The notes under the pieces are model-generated. The model did no database searches, was not told the DNA's origin, and saw only the letters and a program-made list of their open reading frames with translations. Positions 43,576 through 53,332 of a stretch of DNA of 64,000 nt are shown here, in pieces. The stretch comes from Chryseobacterium sp. Bi04 (GTDB lineage: Bacteria; Bacteroidota; Bacteroidia; Flavobacteriales; Weeksellaceae). Location: the NCBI RefSeq assembly GCF_918698085.1, contig NZ_CAKKLP010000001.1, positions 62,001 to 126,000 of the forward strand. The letters run 5' to 3'. Made by a program: the position numbers and the translations under genes. The stretch's first letter is position 1. Each line of letters starts with the position of its first letter.

Positions 43576-44286
43576 TTAAAAATCCAGTGTTTGAAACCTC
43601 CAATCCAATGTGTCAATGAGTGTTAGCTGGTTCAGATTCACGGGAAGCCCTGTGATAATTTTCAGAACCTGAAGAGCCATCATACTTCCGACTATTCCCG
43701 GTAAAGCGCCTAATACTCCAAGGCTGTCACAATCCGCCATATCTTCATCAAAAGGAGGCTCCGGAAACAGATCGCGCAGGTTTTTGCTTCCTTTATGATT
43801 GAATACAGCCAGCTGTCCTGAGAAGCCAAGAATGCTCCCATAAACCAATGTTTTTCCCAGCTTTGCACAGGTATCATTCACCAGATATCTTGTTGAGAAA
43901 TTATCGGAACCATCTACTACTACATCATATTGGGACAGCACATGTTCTGCATTTGAAGCATTAATTTTCTCGTTGAGCCCCATAAACGCTACCTGATGAT
44001 TGATGTTTTTCACATATATTTCTGCACTTTTTACTTTAGGCATTCCTATATTATTTTCATTATGGATTACCTGCCGGTTTAGGTTGTGAAGCTCCAAATG
44101 ATCAAAATCCATTACCGCTAATGTACCTACTCCAGCGGCAGCCAAATACTGGATAACAGGACTTCCCAAGCCTCCTGCTCCTATAACAAGGACTTTTGAA
44201 GCCATTATTTTCTTTTGTCCTTCCAATCCTATTTCCTCAATAAAGATCTGGCGGCTGTATCTCGCAAATATATCTTCGTTTTTCAT
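43576..44286 (-). CDS. ThiF/MoeB/HesA family adenylyltransferase
   Basis: 236 residues. ATP-binding motif GAGGLGSPVIQYLAAAGVG near residue 33, then DFDHLELHNLNRQVIH with the catalytic Arg and Asn, and DNFSTRYLVND. These E1-like enzymes adenylate the C-terminal Gly-Gly of ThiS so that sulphur can be attached for thiazole synthesis. The zinc CxxC motifs of E. coli ThiF are not obvious (LRDLFPEPP replaces the Cys-bearing segment; ADCDSLGVLG is the remaining Cys). Last gene of the thiamine operon, 26 bases after thiH. ThiF is the best guess from context. Confidence 0.85.
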   Translation of the reverse strand: MKNEDIFARYSRQIFIEEIGLEGQKKIMASKVLVIGAGGLGSPVIQYLAAAGVGTLAVMDFDHLELHNLNRQVIHNENNIGMPKVKSAEIYVKNINHQVAFMGLNEKINASNAEHVLSQYDVVVDGSDNFSTRYLVNDTCAKLGKTLVYGSILGFSGQLAVFNHKGSKNLRDLFPEPPFDEDMADCDSLGVLGALPGIVGSMMALQVLKIITGLPVNLNQLTLIDTLDWRFQTLDF

Positions 44287-44311
44287 CGTTAATCATTAAC
44301 ATATTTACTAT

Positions 44312-45430
44312 TTAAAAACCGCTATATATGGAATCCCAGTCTTTCATAACCGGGTCGTAGCCTGATTTTCTAATCATATTCCTGATCTCCTCCATACTTC
44401 GTTCATCACTGGTTTCAAACTGTTCCAAAGATCCTTTATCTACAGAATATCCTCCGGGATTGGTTTTTGATCCGGCACTCATCGCGGTAGCCCCCAGAGA
44501 TACAATATTATTTCTGAAAACTTCATTTTCCCTGGTTGAGATTGAAATTTCAAGGTCTTCATTCCATATTCTGTAGGCGCAGATCAGTTGAAGCAGATCC
44601 TTATCTTCCATGATAAAATTAGGTTCAATAATTCCCTCTGCGGGTCTCAGTCTTGGAAATGAAACTGAAAATTTACTTTTCCAGTACTGCTTCTGAAGAT
44701 AATCTATGTGCAGTGCATTGAAAAAACTGTCTACCCGCCAATCTTCCAGCCCCAGCAGAACGCCCAGTCCTATTTTATGAATACCGGCCCTTCCTATCCT
44801 ATCCGGGGTATCCAGGCGAAAATCAAAATTGGATTTCTTTCCTTTCGGATGGTATTCTTTATATATTTCCTGATGATAAGTCTCCTGATATACCAATACT
44901 GAATGGACCCCTTCTTCATGCAAGAGTTTATATTCTTCTTCCATTAAAGGCTGTACTTCAATAGAAATATTGGAAAAATGCGGCTTTAATAAGCGGACCG
45001 CATTCTGAAAATAGGGAACTCCCACTATTTTATGAGCTTCCCCGCTTACCAGCAATACATGATTCACTTCCATAGACTTCAGTACCGAAGCTTCTACCAT
45101 GAGTTCTGTATCGGATAATGTTTTCCTCTTTAAGTTATTATCCAGGCTGAAGCCACAATAGGTACAGATATTCTGACATTCATTGCTGAGATACAATGGT
45201 GCATATAACTGAATGGTCTTACCAAACCGTTTCTGGGTTAAGACCTGCGTCATTCTTGCCATCTGTTCCAATTCTGAAGCCGCAGCCGGAGAAAGCAGAT
45301 TCAGAAAGTCTTCAAGGGTTTTATTCTTTTTCTGAAGGCTGGTTTGAACATCAGACAGACTCACTTTTTCAAGCTTATTTTTTACCTCATCCCATTGAAA
45401 TTGCTCAAAAACATCTTTAAAGCTTTTCAT
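44312..45430 (-). CDS. thiH: 2-iminoacetate synthase (tyrosine lyase)
   Basis: 372 residues. Radical SAM enzyme with the cluster motif C-x3-C-x2-C in LSNECQNICTYCGFS near residue 90. It cleaves tyrosine to dehydroglycine for the thiazole moiety, using p-cresol release. The context confirms ThiH rather than HydG or CofG/CofH: it lies between thiG and a thiF-like gene. Oxygen sensitivity of the radical chemistry is expected. It starts nine bases after the thiG stop. Confidence 0.95.
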   Translation of the reverse strand: MKSFKDVFEQFQWDEVKNKLEKVSLSDVQTSLQKKNKTLEDFLNLLSPAAASELEQMARMTQVLTQKRFGKTIQLYAPLYLSNECQNICTYCGFSLDNNLKRKTLSDTELMVEASVLKSMEVNHVLLVSGEAHKIVGVPYFQNAVRLLKPHFSNISIEVQPLMEEEYKLLHEEGVHSVLVYQETYHQEIYKEYHPKGKKSNFDFRLDTPDRIGRAGIHKIGLGVLLGLEDWRVDSFFNALHIDYLQKQYWKSKFSVSFPRLRPAEGIIEPNFIMEDKDLLQLICAYRIWNEDLEISISTRENEVFRNNIVSLGATAMSAGSKTNPGGYSVDKGSLEQFETSDERSMEEIRNMIRKSGYDPVMKDWDSIYSGF

Positions 45431-45439
45431 ATTCTGGTT

Positions 45440-46216
45440 TTATTCAAATAAAAACGAAGTAAGGGGACTTGAAGCTTCTGCATGGTGGGCAATTGCTCCT
45501 AATCCGGATTCAAAGGCTCTTCTTCCGGCAATCACTCCTTCTTTAAATGCAACTGCCATATTAACAGGATTTCTGGCTACAGCAATAGCCGTGTTCACAA
45601 GGACAGCATCTGCCCCCATTTCCATTGCTTTTGCTGCATCAGAAGGTGCTCCAATTCCTGCATCTACAACAACAGGTACATTACTTTGGCTGATGATAAT
45701 TTCTAAAAAATCTAATGTTCTCAGTCCTTTATTGGTTCCGATAGGTGCTCCTAAAGGCATAACCACTGCTGTTCCTACATCTTCAAGACGCTTACATAAA
45801 ACGGGATCTGCATGGATGTAAGGCATCACTATAAATCCCAGTTTTGCAAGCTCTTCCGTAGCATACAATGTTTCAATAGGATCAGGCAGCAAATATTTGG
45901 GGTCTGGATGAATTTCCAGTTTTACCCAATTGGTCTCCAGCGCTTCTCTGGCTAACTGAGCGGCTAATACGGCTTCTTTTGCCGTTCTTGCCCCTGAAGT
46001 ATTAGGAAGAAGATGAACATGGGTTTCTCTTAATGATTCAAGCAAATCGTCTTCTGCCGATTGCGCGTCAATTCTTTTCAATGCCATGGTCACCATATCT
46101 GTTCCTGATGCGACAACAGATGATGTCATATCTCTAAGGCTTCCGAATTTTCCTGTTCCTAAAAACAATCTTGATTCAAAAGTCCTGCCTGCTATTATCA
46201 ATTTTTGATTACTCAT
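45440..46216 (-). CDS. thiG: Thiazole synthase
   Basis: 258 residues. TIM-barrel enzyme that combines 1-deoxyxylulose 5-phosphate, dehydroglycine and ThiS-thiocarboxylate into the thiazole phosphate. Characteristic stretches are [13 protein letters not shown], the Schiff-base Lys in [60 protein letters not shown]. Full length. The gap to the preceding thiE is 34 bases. Confidence 0.97.
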   Translation of the reverse strand: MSNQKLIIAGRTFESRLFLGTGKFGSLRDMTSSVVASGTDMVTMALKRIDAQSAEDDLLESLRETHVHLLPNTSGARTAKEAVLAAQLAREALETNWVKLEIHPDPKYLLPDPIETLYATEELAKLGFIVMPYIHADPVLCKRLEDVGTAVVMPLGAPIGTNKGLRTLDFLEIIISQSNVPVVVDAGIGAPSDAAKAMEMGADAVLVNTAIAVARNPVNMAVAFKEGVIAGRRAFESGLGAIAHHAEASSPLTSFLFE

Positions 46217-46250
46217 ATTTTACTATTTATTTTTCCTAAGACATTCATTC

Positions 46251-46865
46251 TTATACCATTGCTTTTTTTAATGTGTTAATAATGGATGGCTGTTTTGTAA
46301 TTTCTCCTGAAACCGAAATCCCGTATATCCCGATTTGCTGCAATGGTGCAATATCTTCAAGGGCAACACTGCCAATGGCAAATATTTTAGGAATCTCTAA
46401 GGATCTTTCTTTCAGGTGATCAATAATCTTCTGATACCCTTCAAAGCCCAGAACGGGGCTCAGTTTTTCTTTAGTAGCTGTAAATCTCAATGGTCCCAAC
46501 CCAATATAGTTACAAGGCTCATGCATTCTTTGAAGAATATCAGCTATCGTATTGGCCGTCCCTCCGATTATTTTATGCTCTCCTAAAACCAGTCTTGCTT
46601 CTTCAACAGATCCGTCATTCAATCCCAAATGAACACCATCTGCATCAATCTCCTGTGCTAATTGTACATTGTCATTAATAATAGAAACTGCCTGATATTC
46701 CAAACATAGCTGTTTTGAAATTTCACAGAGACTGATCAATTCTCTTTCGGGAGCATTTTTCCATCGGACCTGTACCCATTTTATTCCATGGTCCAGAGCT
46801 TTCCTGATATTAAGCTCCTGCTCTGTTTTTGTATTTCCCTGTGATATATATTGTAATTTTTCCAT
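46251..46865 (-). CDS. thiE: Thiamine-phosphate synthase
   Basis: 204 residues, a TMP-TENI TIM barrel. It couples HMP pyrophosphate with thiazole phosphate to give thiamine phosphate. Seen are KWVQVRWK, INDNVQLAQEIDADGVHLG, KIIGGTANTIADILQ, YIGLGPLRFTATKEKLSP (pyrophosphate region with Thr residues), and FAIGSVALEDIAPLQQIGIYGISVSG. The complete substrate-binding set makes this the likely true ThiE of the operon's two family members. Confidence 0.93.
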   Translation of the reverse strand: MEKLQYISQGNTKTEQELNIRKALDHGIKWVQVRWKNAPERELISLCEISKQLCLEYQAVSIINDNVQLAQEIDADGVHLGLNDGSVEEARLVLGEHKIIGGTANTIADILQRMHEPCNYIGLGPLRFTATKEKLSPVLGFEGYQKIIDHLKERSLEIPKIFAIGSVALEDIAPLQQIGIYGISVSGEITKQPSIINTLKKAMV

Positions 46866-46910
46866 AGGTACTATAAATGTATCCCGGTAAAGAGGGATTT
46901 GTTTTTTTAA

Positions 46911-49330
<2,420 letters not shown>

Positions 49331-49537
49331 TTAACCGCCCTGAGTGGCAGTAATAATTAAAACTGAATCTTTATCCTTAAGAAATGTCTCTGCCCAGGCG
49401 GACAGTGGAATAATACGGTTGTTTACAGCTACAGCAATCCCTTTTTTCTTTCCGGGTAGTTCCATAGCCAGTAATGCTTCCAGATTGTCGGGAAGTATAT
49501 CAAATGTTTTTCGGGTGTGGTTGATTATAAGTTCCAT
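49331..49537 (-). CDS. thiS: Sulphur carrier protein ThiS
   Basis: 68 residues ending in Gly-Gly (ATQGG), the residue pair adenylated by ThiF and converted to thiocarboxylate. The ubiquitin-like fold pattern is visible (MELIINHTRKTFDI, LPDNLEALLAMELPGKKKGIAVAVNNRIIP, TFLKDKDSVLIITATQGG). First gene of the operon, preceded by the TPP riboswitch with 68 bases between aptamer and start. Confidence 0.93.
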   Translation of the reverse strand: MELIINHTRKTFDILPDNLEALLAMELPGKKKGIAVAVNNRIIPLSAWAETFLKDKDSVLIITATQGG

Positions 49538-49604
49538 TCCTAATAATTTTAATATACTTTAGGAATGGCCATTATTGTAAAATAGAATGTACAGCAAAAG
49601 TCAT

Positions 49605-49690
49605 CTGCTTTTCCCTACGCTGGTATAATCCAGATCAGGTTCAAAGGGTAAAGTCTCAGTCTGTTGGTCAACAGACACCCCTAAAGTCTG
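49605..49690 (-). ncRNA. TPP riboswitch (THI element) of the thiamine operon
   Basis: Minus strand: CTTTAGGGGTGTCTG, a P3 arm CTGTTGACCAACAG, CTGAGACTTTACCC, TTTGAACCTGATCTGG, ATTATACCAGCGTAGGGAAAAG. All conserved blocks are present, P1 forms by CTTT/AAAG, and P4/P5 contains the classical CCTGATCTGGATTATACCAGCGTAGGGA. It starts a few bases after the predicted transcription start. Confidence 0.96.
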
Positions 49691-49693
49691 GGA

Positions 49694-49723
49694 CGAAGGT
49701 AGGTATTTTTTCAGAATGGGCAA
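49694..49723 (-). promoter_or_regulatory. Probable promoter of the thiamine operon
   Basis: On the minus strand TTG (49723-49721), 19 bases, TACCTTCG (49701-49694): a -33 TTG and a -7 box one base off TAnnTTTG at normal spacing. The start would be about 49688, matching the 5' end of the riboswitch. Confidence 0.5.
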
Positions 49724-49741
49724 AATTGAATTTTCCTTACA

Positions 49742-49770
49742 CAAAAAACCACCTCAAAATTGAGATGGCC
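49742..49770 (-). terminator. Terminator of the YD-repeat lipoprotein gene
   Basis: CCACCTCAA / TTGAGATGG hairpin (one mismatch); on the minus strand followed by six T. Confidence 0.75.
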
Positions 49771-49793
49771 CTGTTTATCTGTAATTATTATTT

Positions 49794-50630
49794 TTAATAG
49801 TAAAGTTTTACATTTCCATTAGAATCATACTGATTCACCCATTTTGATTCTCCAATTCCACTGTTATATAGTTTTACCTCTTTCTGAAAGTTATTTTTTG
49901 ATAGTGAAAAATAAAAGTAATCTTCAAAAATCTGCAGCTTTTTAAAAGGATTGGGGGCTGTATCAAAATTACTGAACTCTACTGTATTTTCTATGTAAAA
50001 ATCAACGTTATTATGCCTTTCTACTTCAACAGATTTTTTCAGATTTCCTATATTATCATAAGTAAATCTTTTAGCTATCGTCCAAATAAAGTCATCAGGA
50101 TCAGTCGGATCATAAGGCATGTTTGGAAACGTTGTTAAAATTTCAATGAGTTTCCCAGATGAATCATAACTATAATTCAGATGTTTATCAAAATACGGAT
50201 TATCTACTGAAGGAATAATAGATTTCATTATTCTTCCCTGATTGTCAACTTCAAATGTTCTTTTATTGATTGGGACAATATAGTCAGGGCTACTGCTGAA
50301 TGTAGAAATAGAAATTATATTCCCATTATAGGAAACACTGGTATAAATGTCTTTAGAAAAATGTGTAGAGTTATATCCTGTATTAGGATCAATAAATATA
50401 AAACCTCCCACTTTTTTAACAACCCTTCCCTGAGAATCATATTCAAAATAGATATTAGGGTCTGTCATATTTCCTACCCCATTAGGTGATAAAACCGGAA
50501 AGTTCCAGGATATTTTATTTGGCTGATCTACAGTTATTTGTTGGGTATTTTCTGTTAACATTTCGTCATTACTGCTGGAACAGGATGCAAAAGTCATTAG
50601 TATGACCAGGCATAATAATTGAATTTTCAT
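49794..50630 (-). CDS. Lipoprotein with YD/RHS-like repeats, unknown function
   Basis: 278 residues. Lipobox Cys17 in LMTFASCSSS. Four degenerate YD motifs appear: EYDSQGRVVKKV, SYDSSGKLIEIL, TYDNIGNLKKSV, and QYDSNGNVKLYY at the very end. This is the pattern of short RHS-type or DUF4595-like lipoproteins in Bacteroidota. No toxin or core domain. Surface-exposed or periplasmic; the function is unknown. It lies 17 bases after the pseudouridine synthase gene. Confidence 0.8.
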   Translation of the reverse strand: MKIQLLCLVILMTFASCSSSNDEMLTENTQQITVDQPNKISWNFPVLSPNGVGNMTDPNIYFEYDSQGRVVKKVGGFIFIDPNTGYNSTHFSKDIYTSVSYNGNIISISTFSSSPDYIVPINKRTFEVDNQGRIMKSIIPSVDNPYFDKHLNYSYDSSGKLIEILTTFPNMPYDPTDPDDFIWTIAKRFTYDNIGNLKKSVEVERHNNVDFYIENTVEFSNFDTAPNPFKKLQIFEDYFYFSLSKNNFQKEVKLYNSGIGESKWVNQYDSNGNVKLYY

Positions 50631-50647
50631 GTAGTTTTTTAAGTTTT

Positions 50648-51325
50648 TTAATCCTCACAAGCTCTCCAGATTGCATCATTTTGCGGAACGGGTGCTGTAA
50701 TTTCAATCTTTTCTTTGGTTACCGGGTGAATGAACTCCAGTTTCCTTGCATGAAGATTAATTCCTCCGTCAGGATTGGAACGGGGAGCCCCGTATTTAAG
50801 GTCTCCTTTGATGGGAATTCCCGTTTTAGATAATTGGGCACGAATCTGATGATGCCTGCCTGTTTCCAGATCAATTTCAAGAAGTATATAATTATCAAGT
50901 GTTTTAATAACATGATAGGTTAAAATAGCTTCTTTCGCTCCTTCTGTTGCCTTTGGAAAAACAATAGCTTTATTGTTTTTTTCGTTCTTCTTTAGGTAAT
51001 GAACCAACCTCTGACTCTGTGGAATCATTTCTTTTCCTACCACAGCCCAATATGTCTTTTTGACCTCACGGTTTTTCACCATTTGAGTAAGGCGGGAAAG
51101 TGCTTTGGACGTTTTAGCATAGATTACCAATCCTGAAGTAGGACGGTCTATACGATGAACCAAGCCGAGAAAAACATTCCCCGGCTTAGCATCTCTTATT
51201 TTTATAAAATTCTTTATAGATTCTAATAATGATTCATCGCCGGTTTTGTCTCCTTGTACCAGTTGACCGACTTTTTTATTAACCACCAGAAGATGGTTAT
51301 CTTCATATACAATCTGCTCCTTCAT
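50648..51325 (-). CDS. RluA-family pseudouridine synthase
   Basis: 225 residues, catalytic domain only, without an N-terminal S4 domain. LVVNKKVGQLVQGD near residue 15 is the opening motif. The catalytic Asp is in GLVHRIDRPTSGLVIYAKT near residue 58. LEIDLETGRHHQIRAQLSKTGIPIKGDLKYG and INLHARKLEFIHPVTKEKIEITAPVP follow. It isomerises uridine in rRNA or tRNA; the target is not predictable. It lies 11 bases after the small membrane protein gene. Confidence 0.92.
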   Translation of the reverse strand: MKEQIVYEDNHLLVVNKKVGQLVQGDKTGDESLLESIKNFIKIRDAKPGNVFLGLVHRIDRPTSGLVIYAKTSKALSRLTQMVKNREVKKTYWAVVGKEMIPQSQRLVHYLKKNEKNNKAIVFPKATEGAKEAILTYHVIKTLDNYILLEIDLETGRHHQIRAQLSKTGIPIKGDLKYGAPRSNPDGGINLHARKLEFIHPVTKEKIEITAPVPQNDAIWRACED

Positions 51326-51336
51326 AATGCTTCAGT

Positions 51337-51654
51337 CTATCTTCTTCTATTGGACAGTGAAAGAATAATTCCTCCCAAAAGACCAATGGTTTTAAGTACT
51401 GAAAGGGTTGAATCTTCAGGTATAAAAGCTCCGATGACGCAAATCCCTGCAGCAGCATACATAGCATAGACAAAGTTCTTATTCGTAAGCAAGGGTGCCT
51501 GAATAAAGAAACTCGCTCCTATCAGGACATAAAAAACTTTTCGGGACAGCAGATGATTGATTTCCGGGGAGAAAAGATTAAACCAGCCTATAGCGAGGCA
51601 TACCAATGCGGCAATAGATAAAATTCCCTGGATAGATTGTTGTTGATTTTGCAT
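51337..51654 (-). CDS. Small four-helix membrane protein, unknown function
   Basis: 105 residues with four predicted membrane helices (ILSIAALVCLAIGWF, VFYVLIGASFFIQAPLL, FVYAMYAAAGICVIGAF, VLKTIGLLGGIILSL). Ends in a basic NRRR tail. No family recognised. It lies three bases after panB and 11 bases before the pseudouridine synthase gene, so it is part of that operon. Confidence 0.8.
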   Translation of the reverse strand: MQNQQQSIQGILSIAALVCLAIGWFNLFSPEINHLLSRKVFYVLIGASFFIQAPLLTNKNFVYAMYAAAGICVIGAFIPEDSTLSVLKTIGLLGGIILSLSNRRR

Positions 51655-51657
51655 AGA

Positions 51658-52473
51658 TTAATAACTTTCGTTTTCGTTTGGAAATTCTACTGTCTTTACA
51701 TCTTTTACGTATTGAGCAACAGCTCCTGTTATTTCAGTATAAAGATCAAGGTATCTTCTTAGGAATTTGGGGCTAAAGCCTTTATTCATTCCCACCATAT
51801 CATGATATACCAAAACCTGCCCGTCACAGTCAGCTCCGGCGCCAATTCCTATAGTAGGGATAGAAATACTTTCCGTTACTCTTTTAGCCAGATCAGCAGG
51901 AATTTTCTCTAAAACTACAGAAAAACATCCCAGTTCTTCCAAAAGCTGTGCATCAGCAATCAGTTTTTCTGCTTCTGCTTCATCTTTTGCCCTCACTTTA
52001 TAGGTTCCAAACTTATAAATAGATTGTGGAGTTAATCCCAAATGTCCCATTACAGGAATTCCTGCGTTCACGATTTTCTTTATCGATTTAGAAATCTCTT
52101 TTCCTCCTTCAATTTTCACGGCATGAGCACCTCCTTCCTTCATCATTCTTACTGCAGATTCCAATGCTTTTTCAGGGTTACTCTGATAAGTTCCGAAAGG
52201 CAGATCTGCAATGACCAAAGCTCTGTCAGTTCCTCTTACCACACTTTGAGCGTGATAAATCATCTGATCCAGTGTAATGGGTAATGTAGTTTCAAAACCA
52301 GCCATCACATTTGCTGCAGAATCTCCAATCAAAATAGCATCTACACCGCCAGCATCTACCATCTTTGCCGTGGTAAAGTCATAGGCCGTAAGCATTGTTA
52401 TTTTTTCCTTGTCGAATTTCATTTTACGCAAGGTTTCAGTCGTAACTTTTTTAATTTCAGAGTGAACAGACAT
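51658..52473 (-). CDS. panB: 3-methyl-2-oxobutanoate hydroxymethyltransferase
   Basis: 271 residues. First committed step of pantothenate synthesis: methylene-tetrahydrofolate plus ketoisovalerate to ketopantoate. TIM barrel with [34 protein letters not shown] (metal-binding Asp), [45 protein letters not shown] (catalytic Glu) and [22 protein letters not shown]. Complete. It heads the short minus-strand run panB, membrane protein, rluA-like and lipoprotein. Confidence 0.97.
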   Translation of the reverse strand: MSVHSEIKKVTTETLRKMKFDKEKITMLTAYDFTTAKMVDAGGVDAILIGDSAANVMAGFETTLPITLDQMIYHAQSVVRGTDRALVIADLPFGTYQSNPEKALESAVRMMKEGGAHAVKIEGGKEISKSIKKIVNAGIPVMGHLGLTPQSIYKFGTYKVRAKDEAEAEKLIADAQLLEELGCFSVVLEKIPADLAKRVTESISIPTIGIGAGADCDGQVLVYHDMVGMNKGFSPKFLRRYLDLYTEITGAVAQYVKDVKTVEFPNENESY

Positions 52474-52493
52474 AATTTATCTATTTTTAAAAG

Positions 52494-52519
52494 TTAAAAA
52501 GTCGGCCTTCAGCCGACTT
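52494..52519 (-). terminator. Terminator of the Crp/Fnr gene
   Basis: AAGTCGGC-cttca-GCCGACTT, a perfect eight-base stem; on the minus strand followed by TTTTTAACTTTT. Confidence 0.85.
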
Positions 52520-52535
52520 AAATTTTGTATGATTT

Positions 52536-53249
52536 TTATAAAACTACGTGGCCGAGTTTCATGAGTTTGTCGTGATTTAAAATCTTGATATTTCTTCCGT
52601 CTACTTCAATCAGGCTGTCCTGTTTGAATTCTGAGATCAGACGGATGGCACTTTCTGTGGCAGTACCAATAATATTGGCAATTTCTTCCCTTGTCAGAGA
52701 AATTTTAATAAAGCCTTCCGGATCTACCCCCAGCTTCTGCTCCAGAAGCAGTAATATTTCAGCCAGCCTTTCTCTTACCGTTTTCTGTGCAAGGAATGTA
52801 ATGGTATTGGAAGATTCTCCCAATTCGTATGAAATTTTCTGAAGCATGACAAAAGAAAGCTGTGGATCTACCTCTAAGAGATACATAAAGATATCTGCTG
52901 GTAGAAAAACACACTCAATATCCGTCATAGCTTCGGCTTTGGCTTGGAAGTTTTCTCCACAAAGCAAAGAACGATAGCCGATGATATCCCCTTCTTTGAT
53001 AAATCTTAAAATCTGATCTTTTCCGAACGCTCCTGATTTTGATAATTTGGCAGCACCTTTTTCAAGGACATAAACTCCCTTTGGAGTTTCTCCATCCTCA
53101 AAAATAGTGTCGTGTTTTTGAAAACTTAATTTCTTTTTGCCATTAATATATTTTTCAAAATCTGCGCTAGAAAGTCTTTCCTTAAATGATTTATCATTAA
53201 AAACTTTGGCGAACCTCTCTTCAATTGCTATCTGTTGTTCCTGCGGCAT
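52536..53249 (-). CDS. Crp/Fnr-family transcriptional regulator
   Basis: 237 residues. N-terminal cyclic-nucleotide-binding-like beta barrel (residues 35-140, EDGETPKGVYVLEKGAAKL, FIKEGDIIGYRSLL) and C-terminal winged helix (residues 165-230, SLTREEIANIIGTATESAIRLISEFKQ). No N-terminal Cys cluster is present, so it cannot hold the Fnr-type iron-sulphur cluster. It is divergent from ccoI and the cbb3 cluster, the usual place for the regulator of microaerobic respiration in Flavobacteriia. The palindrome TGATA-TT-TATCA at 53256-53267 just upstream of its start suggests autoregulation. Confidence 0.92.
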   Translation of the reverse strand: MPQEQQIAIEERFAKVFNDKSFKERLSSADFEKYINGKKKLSFQKHDTIFEDGETPKGVYVLEKGAAKLSKSGAFGKDQILRFIKEGDIIGYRSLLCGENFQAKAEAMTDIECVFLPADIFMYLLEVDPQLSFVMLQKISYELGESSNTITFLAQKTVRERLAEILLLLEQKLGVDPEGFIKISLTREEIANIIGTATESAIRLISEFKQDSLIEVDGRNIKILNHDKLMKLGHVVL

Positions 53250-53255
53250 TTTATA

Positions 53256-53275
53256 TGATATTTATCACAAAAATA
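53256..53275 (-). promoter_or_regulatory. Crp/Fnr gene promoter with overlapping palindrome
   Basis: Minus-strand -7 box TATTTTTG (53275-53268), with a TTG 20 bases upstream (53298-53296). Immediately downstream lies TGATAAATATCA (53267-53256), a TGA-N6-TCA palindrome of the type bound by Crp/Fnr proteins. Bound here it would block the start site. Confidence 0.5.
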
Positions 53276-53310
53276 GAACTTTTTAACACGATAAACAAAA
53301 AAAATTGTTA

Positions 53311-53318
53311 TAATTTTG
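53311..53318 (+). promoter_or_regulatory. Probable ccoI -7 box
   Basis: TAATTTTG, 14 bases before the chosen ATG at 53333. It gives a short leader. Confidence 0.45.
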
Positions 53319-53332
53319 TAGTTCAATATTTT